DNA from: an uncultured Flavobacteriaceae bacterium
Lineage (GTDB): Bacteria > Bacteroidota > Bacteroidia > Flavobacteriales > Flavobacteriaceae
Direction: 5' to 3'
Assembly: GCA_947502495.1 (NCBI GenBank)
Contig: CANNAC010000005.1
Location: 62,001 to 126,000, forward strand
DNA length: 64,000 nt
Position numbers and translations under genes: made by a program. The notes below the pieces were generated by a model. It worked only from the letters and a program-made list of their open reading frames with translations, ran no database searches and was not told the DNA's origin. Shown here one piece after another: positions 14,605 through 24,376 of this stretch; position 1 is the first letter of the stretch; each line of letters starts with the position of its first letter.

Positions 14605-17600
14605 ATGAATAAAAAATTCGTTTTTTACACGCTTATTTTAACTGTTTTTATTAATAGTTTTAATGGATTTTCGAAAAATGCCAAGGCCTCAAATCACTCG
14701 CTTGGCATAACGACAACTAACACATACACCCCATCTTTTAGTACGTATATCTCTGTGATATCTGATTTTGAACATACTAATCAAAGTCATGCTATTTATA
14801 GGAATATTAATTTCTGTCCTAGTTCTTCCATTACTGTAAATGTAGATCCAGGAACTTGTGCCGCGGTAGTATCTTCTATTCTTCCAACAACCGATATTTC
14901 TGGAGGTTCTATGTTTTTAATAACTCCTTTAGGTGATGGCGATACTTTCCCTGTTGGTACAACTTCTGTAACTTATGAAGAACGTGATGCCACTAATTCC
15001 TCAACTGGAAACACTTGTACTTTTGATGTAACGGTTGTAGATAATGTGTCTCCAATAACACCAACGCTAAATGCTATAACTGTAGATTGCACAGGAACAC
15101 TTACTGCCCCAACAACTACAGATGTTTGTGCAGGAACTATTACTGGTACAACAACAGATACTTTAGCGTTTTCTGAAGGCGGAAGCTCCATAATAAACTG
15201 GACTTTTAATGATGGTAACGGAAATTCTATTTCTGTACCACAAACCTATACTTACAACGATACTACAGATCCTGTAACACCAACGCTAAATGCTATAACT
15301 GTAGATTGCACAGGAACACTTACTGCCCCAACAACTACAGATGTTTGTTCAGGAACTATTACTGGTACAACGACAGACACTTTAGCGTTTTCTGAAGGAG
15401 CAAGCTCCATAATAAACTGGACTTTTAATGATGGTAATGGAAATTCTATTTCTGTACCACAAACCTATACTTACAACGATACCGCAGATCCTGTAACACC
15501 AATTCTAAATGCTGTAACGGTAGATTGCACAGGAACACTTACTGCTCCAACAACTACAGATGTTTGTGCAGGAACTATTACTGGAACAACGACAGACACT
15601 TTAGCGTTTTCTGAAGGAGCAAGCTCCATAATAAACTGGACTTTTGATGATGGTAATGGAAACATTATTTCTGTACCACAAACCTATAATTACAACGATA
15701 CTACAGATCCTGTAACACTGACGCTAAATGCTGTAACGGTAGATTGCACAGGAATACTTACTGCTCCAACAACTACAGATGTTTGTGCAGGAACTATTAC
15801 TGGCACAACAACAGATACTTTAATGTTTTCTGAAGGCGGAAGCACGATAATAAACTGGACTTTTGATGATGATAACGGAAATTCTATTTCTGTACCACAA
15901 ACCTATACTTACGACGATACTACAGATCCTGTAACACCAACTCTAAATGCTGTAACTGTAGATTGCACAGGAACACTTACTGCTCCAACAACTACAGATG
16001 TTTGTTCAGGAACTATTACTGGTACAACGACAGACACTTTAACGTTTTCTGAAGGAGCAAGCTCCATAATAAACTGGACTTTTGATGATGGTAACGGAAA
16101 CATTATTTCTGTACCACAAACCTATAATTACGACGATACTACAAATCCTGTAACACCAACTCTAAATGCTGTAACTGTAGATTGTACAGGAACACTTACT
16201 ATTCCTACTACAACAGATGTTTGTGCAGGAACTATTACAGGAACAACGACAGACACTTTAACCTTTTCTGAAGGCGGAAGCTCGATAATAAACTGGACTT
16301 TTAATGATGGTAACGGAAATTCTATTTCTGTACCACAAACTTATAATTACGACGATACTACAGATCCTATAACACCAACTCTAAATAATGTAACTGTAGA
16401 TTGCACAGGAACACTTACTATTCCTACTACAACAGATGTTTGTGCAGGAACTATTACCGGAACAACGACAGACACTTTAACGTTTTCTGAAGGAGCAAGC
16501 TCCATAATAAACTGGACTTTTGATGATGGTAACGGAAACATTATTTCTGTACCACAAACCTATACTTACGACGATACTACAGATCCTGTAACACCAATAT
16601 TAACGGATATAATTGATCAATGTTCTGTTTCAATTACACCGCCTACAACTACCGATCCTTGTGCAGGAACAATAACTGGTACTACAATGACGACTTTTCC
16701 TATTACAACACAAGGAACAACTGTAGTAACTTGGACATTTGATGATGGGAATGGAAACGTTATTACTGCAAACCAAAATGTGCTTGTAGCGGATACTACA
16801 GATCCTCTAACACCAACACTTACCGATGTAACTGCCCAATGTGAAGTAACAACTTTAACTACTCCGACAGCTACTGATAATTGCTCTGGTATAATAACCG
16901 GAACAACAACGACTACTTTTCCTATTTCAACACAAGGCACAACTGTAGTAATTTGGACCTTTGATGATGGCAACGGAAACACAATCACACAAACGCAGAA
17001 TGTTATCATTAATGATACCATACCTCCAACTTTCGATTCTTGCCCTTCTAACCTTTCCAGAAATAATGATGCTAGAGCATGTGGAGCTATTGTAAATTTC
17101 ACCGTTCCAACAGCTACAGATACTTGTGGGATTGTATCCGTAACACAAACAGATGTAACTGGTTTAACATCCGGTAGCTTATTTCCAATAGGAACAACAA
17201 CTATAGAATATACAGCAACAGATGGTCATGGAAATAATACGATTTGTTCTTTTACCGTAATAGTAGCAGATGTAGAAATACCAACGATTACTTGTCCTAC
17301 AAACATTACAGTAAATGCAGATACTAATTGTGAAGCAGCAACCGTTACTTTAGGAACGCCAACTACAAATGATAATTGTGGTGTCGCAACGATAACAAAC
17401 GATCTAACTTTACCACTACCTGTTGGTACGCATACGATAACTTGGACAGTTAGTGACACAGCAGGCTTAACTGCTACTTGTACCCAAACCGTTACTGTTC
17501 AAGACGTAACAGCGCCAGTAATTAGTTGTCCAGGAGATATAACTGTAAATGTTGATTCTGGTTTATGTTCAGCTAGTGGTGTAAACTTAGGCATACCAAC

Positions 17601-20600
17601 TATAACAGATAATTGTGGAGCAGGATATACCAATGATGCTCCTTCCTTATTTCCAATTGGTGAAACTATTGTAACATGGACTGCAACAGACGGTTCAGGT
17701 TTAATGGATACTTGCACACAAACTGTTACAGTTGAACCAATATTAGTTTGCCAAAACATTACAATTCAATTGGACAATACTGGAAATGCCACCATTTTAT
17801 CAGAAGATATATATAATGGTATCTCATGTGCATCATTTAATTTAAGTGTTTCACAAACTAGTTTTGATTGTGGCGATTTGGGTAATAATACAGTAACACT
17901 TACTGCTACTGATAATGCCAGTAATGTATATATCTGTAATGCAACAGTGACAATAATTGACTTCCCTTCAAATGCAGATTTAACGATATCTACACCTGAG
18001 ACTTCTGTATGTAGCACTAGTTTTGAAACTTTTACCGCTACAGCAACAAATATTGGTTCTGCTACACCAATATATTATTGGTATGTAGATGGCACATTAG
18101 TACAATCAACAACATCAAATATTTATACTCCAAGTGGTTTCACTTTTGGAACATACACTGTTGAAGCGTCTATTGGTCCATGTACGCTAAAAGTAGAAAG
18201 TAATACCATCCTTATTAATGTTTACGATAATCCACCAAACACACCTATTATTAGCGGCCCCACTGGTTTAGTATGTCCAACAACAACGGTAACACTATCC
18301 GTTCCTGCTGATTCGAATGTTGAATCTTATAATTGGAGTGTACCTAGCGAATTGCAAATAACAAACAACAATGGAAATGAAATAGAGGTTTACATTGATA
18401 ATACCGTATTAACACAAAATACTTACACAGTAAACCTAACTTTAGATAACCCATGCGGAAGCGCTTCAAATTCCTTTGAAATTGCAATAAACGATAATAG
18501 TGCTAGTATTAATGCTGGTCCCGACATTTATTTATGTGCAAGTGATTTAGATAGTAACGGAAATGGCTCAATAACAATGAATGGAGATGCCGATTGGGTA
18601 CCTCTTTTATTCTGGGGATGGAATGATAATGGCGCTGGAGGAACCTTTTCTGAAGATGCATGTTTAATTTCATGGTTTTTCGGATGTTTAGTAGATGATA
18701 ATTCAGAAACAGATACTTATTATATTCAAAATGCGCAACCAGGCGACGTAATAACCATAACATTAGAAACGTATGGAGAAGACTCAATTACTGATTGTGG
18801 AGCTCCTGTTTTTGATGAAATGCGGATTCACATCTTAGAAGAAACCGAAGCAGAAATAACTTCTTCAGATACTACAATTTGTGAAGGTGATAGCACTATC
18901 ATTTCATTTGAAGGCACCGAAAATAGTCAGATTAGAGTTAATGATGGAAGTGGTAATGTATGGTATGATATTGAACCAGATGGAACTTATTCTTTAACCG
19001 TTTCACCATTAACAACAACGACCTATACCTTAAATAGAACGAGATATCATCAAAATACGTATCCTGGTAATAATAATTGTCCTAATGCCATTACTAATGA
19101 ATTTGTAACTATAACAGTGAATCAACCTGCAACCATAAGTACTTTCAATTATGGAACAGGTATTTATTGTGAAAGCAATTCAAACATTACAGCTACACTC
19201 AATGGAACCAATGCATATACAGGAGGCTCTTACAGCAGTACTCCAACAGGTCTATCCATTAACAGTGCTACAGGAACTATTAATCCTAGTGCAAGTACTC
19301 CAGGAACTTATACCATAACATATACAACTCCTTCTACAATGGGTTGTGGTGAGTCATCAGCTTCTACAACTGTAACTATTCAAGAAGCTGTACTTGCAGA
19401 AGCTGGCTCAATAGTAATAGACACAAACAATTGTGGTTCCACTTCCATTGCCTTAACCGCTTCCGCATTTGCAACTGGAATCATTGGGGAATGGACTGTA
19501 ACTTCAGGACCTGTTCGTTATAATTTTTCTGACATAAATGATCCCAATGCTATTTTTACAGGAGAAAGCAATGGATCTTATACACTAGAATGGCTAGCTA
19601 CCAATAGTAATATATGTGGTACATTAAGCGATATTGTTTCCTTTACAATGCCTGACAACTGCGGTACACTAATAGATTTTGATGGTACTAATGACCATAT
19701 AAATTTTAATGATTCTTACACGCTAGGTGGAAACTTTAGCCTAGAGATTTGGGTAAAACCAAATGCTATTAATGGTAATATTCAAACTATTATTTCTAAA
19801 CGAAACGCTAATAATTTAAATTCAGGGTATGACTTAAGGTTAATTAATAATAGTATTTCTTTTAGATGGAATGCAGCCGGTTCTATTATTGGCAATGGTA
19901 TAACAGCTAATAGATGGTATCATATAGCTGTATCTTATAATTCAGGAACCTATAGACTTTATATAGATGGAATTCTTATTAACACAACTGCTGGCATAAT
20001 ACCAGTAGCTAATAATTTTGACTTTTTAGCTGGTGCTATGAGTCGAACAAATCAAGCTCCAACTAACTATTTTAACGGTTGGCTAGATGAGTTTAAGATT
20101 TGGAATGCGGCATTAAGCCCAACGCAAATTAGAGAAATGATGAACCAAGAAATAGAACCTAACGGAAACTTAGTTAGAGGTTCTGTTATTCCAGAAAACA
20201 TATCTGGCCCCTTAAATTGGAATACAGATTTATTAGGGTATTATAAAATGAATCAAAGTTCTGATATTTCAAATGGAATACTGGATACTAATTCAATTTC
20301 AGGGGCTACTGGTAACCTAATTAACATGAATACGCTTCAAGCAGAAACCGCTCCTTTACCATATATTAGTAGTAATAATGGTAACTGGGCTACTGCAGGG
20401 ACTTGGCTTAATGGAACTGTGCAACAAATTCCTAACTCAAACGGAGTTAATGGAACTCCTGTAAACTGGAACATTGTTAGAACCCAACATAATGTAACCT
20501 CTGGTAATAGAGCCACTACGCTTCTTGGTTTATTAGTAGATGCCAATACGTTTACTATTAATAATGACCAAGTATTAACGGTTAACAACTATTTAAATAT

Positions 20601-22146
20601 AGATAGTGTATTAGACCTAGAAGGGCAATCCCAATTATTACAACCTATGGGAAGTGAAGTAGACTATTCGGGAACCGGAGCACTGCATCGTGATCAACAA
20701 GGAACAACCAATCTATTCAATTATAATTACTGGGGATCTCCTGTAAGCACAAACGGAAGCAGCTACCAAATTAGCGCGCTTCATGACGGTCTTAATCCTG
20801 TAAATTGGACTGGTGCAGATGATGCTACTGGTAGTACAAACCCAGTAACATTAAGTAACCGTTGGTTATATTTGTATGAAAACCATACCGCTGGAAATTA
20901 TGCAGATTGGAATATAATAAACCAAACGTACGATATTCCGGTAGGTCTTGGATTCACAATGAAAGGTAGTGGTGTTGGAGATCCTATTACGGACTTTCAA
21001 AATTACACCTTTGTAGGGCAACCAAATAATGGTACTATTACAACTCCTGTAACTGGCGGAAATGAAGCCTTGGTTGGTAATCCATATCCTTCAGCAATAG
21101 ATGCAGATCTATTTATTTTAGACAATGTAGGAAGTATCACAGGTCCTTTATATTTCTGGGAACATTCTAAAACAAATGCCTCTCACATTACTGCAGATTA
21201 TGAAGGTGGATACGCTACATACTCATTAACGGGTGGAGTTGCTGCAACCACACCTCCTATTGGTTTAGGAAGTATTGGATCGGTTAGTTTAATACCTAGA
21301 AAACATATTACGGTTGGACAAGGTTTTTATGTTACTGGTGACGCTGATGGTGGAAACATCACTTTCAATAACAGCCAACGGGCTTTTGTTAAAGAAACAC
21401 CTAGTACTTCTGTTTTCCTAAGAACAGACGATGACATAGACACCTCGGACTTAGTAAAACGTGTTCGTTTAAATTTCACTTCACCAGAAGGAGCTCTAAG
21501 ACCGTTACTATTAGGTTTTACTCCTAATAATGAAGCTAGTGAAGGTTTTGATTATGGCTACGACGCCTTAAACACCGATTACTATCCAAGTGACATGTCC
21601 TTCATTATAGAAGGTGAAAAATATGTTATTCAAGGTGTTGGTGCGTTTACTACAGAGAATATGTATCCTGTAACTATCGATTTAGGTACTTCTGGAAACA
21701 TACAAATTGCACTAGGAGAATTAGAAAATTTTGACGAAGAGATTGATGTTTTTATTTATGATGCCTTATTAGGAACCTATACACGTATCAATACTACTAA
21801 TTATCAAGTAGCACTAGATCCAGGAAGTCATAGCGATAGATACTTTATTAGTTTCAAAGATGGAAGTGCATTAAATACGCCTGACGAGCAATTCTCTAAC
21901 GTAGTAATCAATTATTTAACTGCAACTAGTGAAATCTATATTAATGTGCCAACTTCTGTAGATATTAAACAAGTTTACTTGGTAAACTTATTGGGTCAAA
22001 CAGTTAAATCATGGAATGGGACAAATGCACCTTTATCTCATGAATGTAGACTTCCGGTTAATAAAATATCAGAAGGCACCTACATAATTAAAGTGCGAAC
22101 TTCGGATAATGCACTCATTAACAAGAAAATTGTAGTGAAACAATAA
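14605..22146 (+). CDS. Giant repeat-rich T9SS-secreted surface protein
   Basis: 2513 residues from the ATG at 14605, which starts a clean signal peptide (MNKKFVFYTLIL...); an ATG six codons upstream is possible. After a short unique region come seven near-identical 73-residue repeats (DNA 15049-16581) and two divergent copies (to 17022). Three HYR-type domains follow (about 17023-17740, each with a C-P-x-x-I-T-V-N-like start), then Ig-like modules and a concanavalin/LamG-like domain (about 19670-20160: F-D-G-T-N-D-H-I, L-E-I-W-V-K-P, L-Y-I-D-G). A long region typical of flavobacterial T9SS proteins, a roughly 140-residue module shared with the next gene (about 21450-21870) and a type A T9SS sorting domain ending K-K-I-V-V-K-Q complete the protein. 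It should be exported by T9SS and attached to or shed from the cell surface as an adhesin or glycan binder. Confidence 0.88.
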   Translation: MNKKFVFYTLILTVFINSFNGFSKNAKASNHSLGITTTNTYTPSFSTYISVISDFEHTNQSHAIYRNINFCPSSSITVNVDPGTCAAVVSSILPTTDISGGSMFLITPLGDGDTFPVGTTSVTYEERDATNSSTGNTCTFDVTVVDNVSPITPTLNAITVDCTGTLTAPTTTDVCAGTITGTTTDTLAFSEGGSSIINWTFNDGNGNSISVPQTYTYNDTTDPVTPTLNAITVDCTGTLTAPTTTDVCSGTITGTTTDTLAFSEGASSIINWTFNDGNGNSISVPQTYTYNDTADPVTPILNAVTVDCTGTLTAPTTTDVCAGTITGTTTDTLAFSEGASSIINWTFDDGNGNIISVPQTYNYNDTTDPVTLTLNAVTVDCTGILTAPTTTDVCAGTITGTTTDTLMFSEGGSTIINWTFDDDNGNSISVPQTYTYDDTTDPVTPTLNAVTVDCTGTLTAPTTTDVCSGTITGTTTDTLTFSEGASSIINWTFDDGNGNIISVPQTYNYDDTTNPVTPTLNAVTVDCTGTLTIPTTTDVCAGTITGTTTDTLTFSEGGSSIINWTFNDGNGNSISVPQTYNYDDTTDPITPTLNNVTVDCTGTLTIPTTTDVCAGTITGTTTDTLTFSEGASSIINWTFDDGNGNIISVPQTYTYDDTTDPVTPILTDIIDQCSVSITPPTTTDPCAGTITGTTMTTFPITTQGTTVVTWTFDDGNGNVITANQNVLVADTTDPLTPTLTDVTAQCEVTTLTTPTATDNCSGIITGTTTTTFPISTQGTTVVIWTFDDGNGNTITQTQNVIINDTIPPTFDSCPSNLSRNNDARACGAIVNFTVPTATDTCGIVSVTQTDVTGLTSGSLFPIGTTTIEYTATDGHGNNTICSFTVIVADVEIPTITCPTNITVNADTNCEAATVTLGTPTTNDNCGVATITNDLTLPLPVGTHTITWTVSDTAGLTATCTQTVTVQDVTAPVISCPGDITVNVDSGLCSASGVNLGIPTITDNCGAGYTNDAPSLFPIGETIVTWTATDGSGLMDTCTQTVTVEPILVCQNITIQLDNTGNATILSEDIYNGISCASFNLSVSQTSFDCGDLGNNTVTLTATDNASNVYICNATVTIIDFPSNADLTISTPETSVCSTSFETFTATATNIGSATPIYYWYVDGTLVQSTTSNIYTPSGFTFGTYTVEASIGPCTLKVESNTILINVYDNPPNTPIISGPTGLVCPTTTVTLSVPADSNVESYNWSVPSELQITNNNGNEIEVYIDNTVLTQNTYTVNLTLDNPCGSASNSFEIAINDNSASINAGPDIYLCASDLDSNGNGSITMNGDADWVPLLFWGWNDNGAGGTFSEDACLISWFFGCLVDDNSETDTYYIQNAQPGDVITITLETYGEDSITDCGAPVFDEMRIHILEETEAEITSSDTTICEGDSTIISFEGTENSQIRVNDGSGNVWYDIEPDGTYSLTVSPLTTTTYTLNRTRYHQNTYPGNNNCPNAITNEFVTITVNQPATISTFNYGTGIYCESNSNITATLNGTNAYTGGSYSSTPTGLSINSATGTINPSASTPGTYTITYTTPSTMGCGESSASTTVTIQEAVLAEAGSIVIDTNNCGSTSIALTASAFATGIIGEWTVTSGPVRYNFSDINDPNAIFTGESNGSYTLEWLATNSNICGTLSDIVSFTMPDNCGTLIDFDGTNDHINFNDSYTLGGNFSLEIWVKPNAINGNIQTIISKRNANNLNSGYDLRLINNSISFRWNAAGSIIGNGITANRWYHIAVSYNSGTYRLYIDGILINTTAGIIPVANNFDFLAGAMSRTNQAPTNYFNGWLDEFKIWNAALSPTQIREMMNQEIEPNGNLVRGSVIPENISGPLNWNTDLLGYYKMNQSSDISNGILDTNSISGATGNLINMNTLQAETAPLPYISSNNGNWATAGTWLNGTVQQIPNSNGVNGTPVNWNIVRTQHNVTSGNRATTLLGLLVDANTFTINNDQVLTVNNYLNIDSVLDLEGQSQLLQPMGSEVDYSGTGALHRDQQGTTNLFNYNYWGSPVSTNGSSYQISALHDGLNPVNWTGADDATGSTNPVTLSNRWLYLYENHTAGNYADWNIINQTYDIPVGLGFTMKGSGVGDPITDFQNYTFVGQPNNGTITTPVTGGNEALVGNPYPSAIDADLFILDNVGSITGPLYFWEHSKTNASHITADYEGGYATYSLTGGVAATTPPIGLGSIGSVSLIPRKHITVGQGFYVTGDADGGNITFNNSQRAFVKETPSTSVFLRTDDDIDTSDLVKRVRLNFTSPEGALRPLLLGFTPNNEASEGFDYGYDALNTDYYPSDMSFIIEGEKYVIQGVGAFTTENMYPVTIDLGTSGNIQIALGELENFDEEIDVFIYDALLGTYTRINTTNYQVALDPGSHSDRYFISFKDGSALNTPDEQFSNVVINYLTATSEIYINVPTSVDIKQVYLVNLLGQTVKSWNGTNAPLSHECRLPVNKISEGTYIIKVRTSDNALINKKIVVKQ
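15049..17022 (+). repeat. Tandem 219-bp repeats (7 near-identical, 2 divergent)
   Basis: Units start at 15049, 15268, 15487, 15706, 15925, 16144 and 16363, each exactly 219 bp (73 codons). Units at 16582 (219 bp) and 16801 (222 bp) have diverged. In the first seven, protein differences are confined to a few positions (A/S after V-C, G/A before S-S, N/D in F-x-D-G, S/I in G-N-x-I-S), and these variants are shuffled between copies. Such homogeneity implies recent duplication or gene conversion, so repeat number may vary between strains. Confidence 0.95.
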
Positions 22147-22175
22147 CTAATACATCCAAAATTACAAATATAAAT

Positions 22176-22204
22176 AGCGATCCTTTTGGGGTCGCTTTTT
22201 TTTT
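22176..22204 (+). terminator. Intrinsic terminator after the adhesin gene
   Basis: Stem AGCGATCC/GGGTCGCT (one G-T pair), small loop, then nine or more T residues, 30 nt after the stop codon. Confidence 0.85.
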
Positions 22205-22423
22205 GTTACATAGACATCGAAATGTCTACTGTATCGAACACTTAAGAGCATCTCACTGCATAAAATAAAGGGCCAAAATACGGTTACAATTAATCCTTAA
22301 TTCTAAACACACAAAAAAAATTCATGTATTTCATCGATTATTTATGCTTTTAATAGATTATTTTGTTAAAACCCCATATCTTCGCAGTCCCAAATCATAT
22401 CAATTCATTTAAAACCTAACAAA

Positions 22424-23233
22424 ATGAATAAACAAACCTACTTATGCTTTATTGTGCTATTAACTAGCACAATAATAAGCGCAAATCCCTTTTCCAAGAA
22501 CACAGCAAAAGCTATGGCCTATAGCGACATTCAGCGTGTTAGAATCGATTTCACTATGCCAACTGGCTATATAAAACACTTACTTTTAGGCTTTACTCCT
22601 AATAATGCCGCTTCCGACGGCGTGGATTACGGGTACGACGCATTAAGTATAGATGATTTTCCAGATGACCTTAACTGGATTATAGAAGAAGAAAGTTACG
22701 TAATTCAAGGTGTTGGTGCTTTCAATAGCTCTAACCAATATCCTTTAGGTATGTTTATTTCTAATGCTGGTGATATATCTATATCTCTAGATACCTTAGA
22801 AAATTTTGAAACAGATATTGATGTCTTCTTATTTGACTCCTTATACAACACCTACACTTTACTTACGGAGATCGATTTTCAAGAATATGTTAATGAAGGA
22901 ACCTATTTAAATCGTTATTTTATTTCTTTTGGAAACAACACAAACGGAACTATTTATAACAGTTATACTATGCAGCTTGCCGTAGACGAAAACAATATGA
23001 AGGAAACTTCTGTTTCTTTTTTAAGACAATCTAAAGAAATTTATATAACGTCTAATCAGAATATTTCAAAATTAGAGGTATACAACCTTTTAGGAAAGCG
23101 TATATTAAATAAAGAGCATGTAAATACAAAAACATTGAGATTACCTACAACAAGCTTTACAAACCAAGCTTATGGTATTGTTCGAGTTTATAGTAACGAA
23201 GGCGTCACCAATAAAAAACTATTATTTAAGTAA
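22424..23233 (+). CDS. T9SS-secreted paralogue of the adhesin C-terminal module
   Basis: 269 residues: signal peptide (about 1-20), one module (about 35-175) and a T9SS type A sorting domain (about 190-269, with L-E-V-Y-N-L-L-G-K-R and a K-K-L-L-F-K end). The module shares long identical stretches with residues about 2280-2420 of the upstream giant protein (L-L-L-G-F-T-P-N-N, D-Y-G-Y-D-A-L, Y-V-I-Q-G-V-G-A-F, D-R/N-R-Y-F-I-S-F). The small protein is thus the same C-terminal unit without the repeats and LamG part. The function of the module is unknown; carriage through T9SS is well supported. It has its own 277-bp upstream region after a terminator. Confidence 0.82.
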   Translation: MNKQTYLCFIVLLTSTIISANPFSKNTAKAMAYSDIQRVRIDFTMPTGYIKHLLLGFTPNNAASDGVDYGYDALSIDDFPDDLNWIIEEESYVIQGVGAFNSSNQYPLGMFISNAGDISISLDTLENFETDIDVFLFDSLYNTYTLLTEIDFQEYVNEGTYLNRYFISFGNNTNGTIYNSYTMQLAVDENNMKETSVSFLRQSKEIYITSNQNISKLEVYNLLGKRILNKEHVNTKTLRLPTTSFTNQAYGIVRVYSNEGVTNKKLLFK

Positions 23234-23276
23234 ATAATTATTTCTCTATACCACACCTAATCACGATATTGTTGAT

Positions 23277-23310
23277 AAAAAGGTGTCTTAGGACATATAG
23301 ACATCCTTTT
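23277..23310. terminator. Hairpin between convergent genes
   Basis: AAAAAGGTGTCT (23277-23288) pairs with AGACATCCTTTT (23299-23310) with one bulged base; A-rich on one side and T-rich on the other. It lies between the T9SS gene and the convergent luciferase-like gene. Confidence 0.6.
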
Positions 23311-23351
23311 AATTCAAAAAAAAATAGCATAAAGACAATAGATAAATTATC

Positions 23352-24317
23352 TTAAATATCAAACTCTGGTAAAACAATTTCTTTAATTTTAGTTATTGCT
23401 TCACTAACTGGAGTTTCAGATTTCCTAAGGTTTATTGCCATATGGTTGACACCTACATTTTCATATGCTTTTAAATATTTTGTAAGATGATTAATACCTA
23501 CTGTACCACCAAAACGCTGTGGTTTAAAAGTCGCATTGTCGTCTGTAGACAGGTTTAAATGTATAGCCGTGATATAAGGTTTTGCTGCTTGATCTTCATC
23601 ATACAAAGCATTACACCAATATTTTCTGTTTTCTAAAGTTTCTGCAACAGGTCTTGGATAATTAAACCAAGCTTGTGCATTTTTGGCAATCCAATTAATA
23701 CTTTGTCCGGAATGACCAGCTACAACAAGCGGAATGTTTTTAGTTGGTTTCGGATACACTTCAATACCATTTGTTAAAAAATCATACTTAGATTTTAAAT
23801 CGCTATTCGTTTTCCAAGCTTCTTTAATAATATCTAGATTAGTTCTAAATATTTCCGGTCTTTTTTTATAATCTATGTTATACATTGGGAACTCTACAGG
23901 TCTATCCCCCAAACCTAAGCCTAACAAAAGTCTACCTTCACTTAAATTTTCTATGGTAGCAGCAGCTTTTGCCAATTTTATAGGCTGCTGTAATGGTAAT
24001 ACAATTGCAGCTGTACCTAGTAAAATGTTTTTAGTTGCTGCAGATAAATAACCCAAATACGGAAGAGTATCAAACAATTGCGCACCATCACCAAAATTGG
24101 GGTCGTAAATAGGAACATCTCGCAGCCATAATGCAGCAAAGCCTGCTTCATCAATTTGTTGTGCCAGTGCTAAATGATTAGATATATCTGGAACGCCAAA
24201 AGGTCTGTTGTCCTCCAAACGTTTGCGATTTCCTTCTGAAGACCAATCGTTATCTAAAGGAAACTCTATACCAAGTGTCATTTTACCTGGTTTATATAGT
24301 TTATCAAATGGATTCAT
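23352..24317 (-). CDS. Luciferase-like (LLM class) flavin oxidoreductase
   Basis: 321 residues from the ATG at 24315-24317; a start eight codons upstream is less likely. The sequence shows the bacterial-luciferase TIM-barrel pattern: A-Q-x-I-D-E-A-G-F-A-A-L-W-L-R-D (about 45-60), G-T-A-A-I-V-L-P-L-Q-Q-P near 100, R-L-L-L-G-L-G-L-G-D near 130 and V-V-A-G-H-S-G near 200. It most resembles the subgroup TIGR03571. These enzymes use reduced FMN or F420 to oxidise small substrates; with no F420 genes seen, FMN is likelier. It is last in the cluster, separated from the aldo/keto reductase gene by a strong hairpin. The substrate is unknown. Confidence 0.82.
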   Translation of the reverse strand: MNPFDKLYKPGKMTLGIEFPLDNDWSSEGNRKRLEDNRPFGVPDISNHLALAQQIDEAGFAALWLRDVPIYDPNFGDGAQLFDTLPYLGYLSAATKNILLGTAAIVLPLQQPIKLAKAAATIENLSEGRLLLGLGLGDRPVEFPMYNIDYKKRPEIFRTNLDIIKEAWKTNSDLKSKYDFLTNGIEVYPKPTKNIPLVVAGHSGQSINWIAKNAQAWFNYPRPVAETLENRKYWCNALYDEDQAAKPYITAIHLNLSTDDNATFKPQRFGGTVGINHLTKYLKAYENVGVNHMAINLRKSETPVSEAITKIKEIVLPEFDI

Positions 24318-24333
24318 TGTGTTGTTTATTTTT

Positions 24334-24371
24334 AAAATCATCAGGTATCTGACAGGACACCTGATGATTTT
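24334..24371 (-). terminator. Intergenic hairpin/attenuator between AKR and LLM genes
   Basis: Perfect 13-bp stem (24334-24346 with 24359-24371) around a 12-nt loop, with T residues after it on the minus strand. Being inside an otherwise co-directional cluster, it probably lowers read-through into the oxidoreductase gene or stabilises the upstream mRNA. Confidence 0.7.
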
Positions 24372-24376
24372 TAAGA

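Noticed and set aside
15049-16581. CRISPR-like regular repeats
   Set aside because: Units are 219 bp, tandem, in frame and translated; no short direct repeat with unique spacers is present.
14973-17102. Series of minus-strand reading frames at 438-bp spacing
   Set aside because: They are antisense to the 219-bp coding repeats; the regular spacing comes from the repeats and not from real genes.
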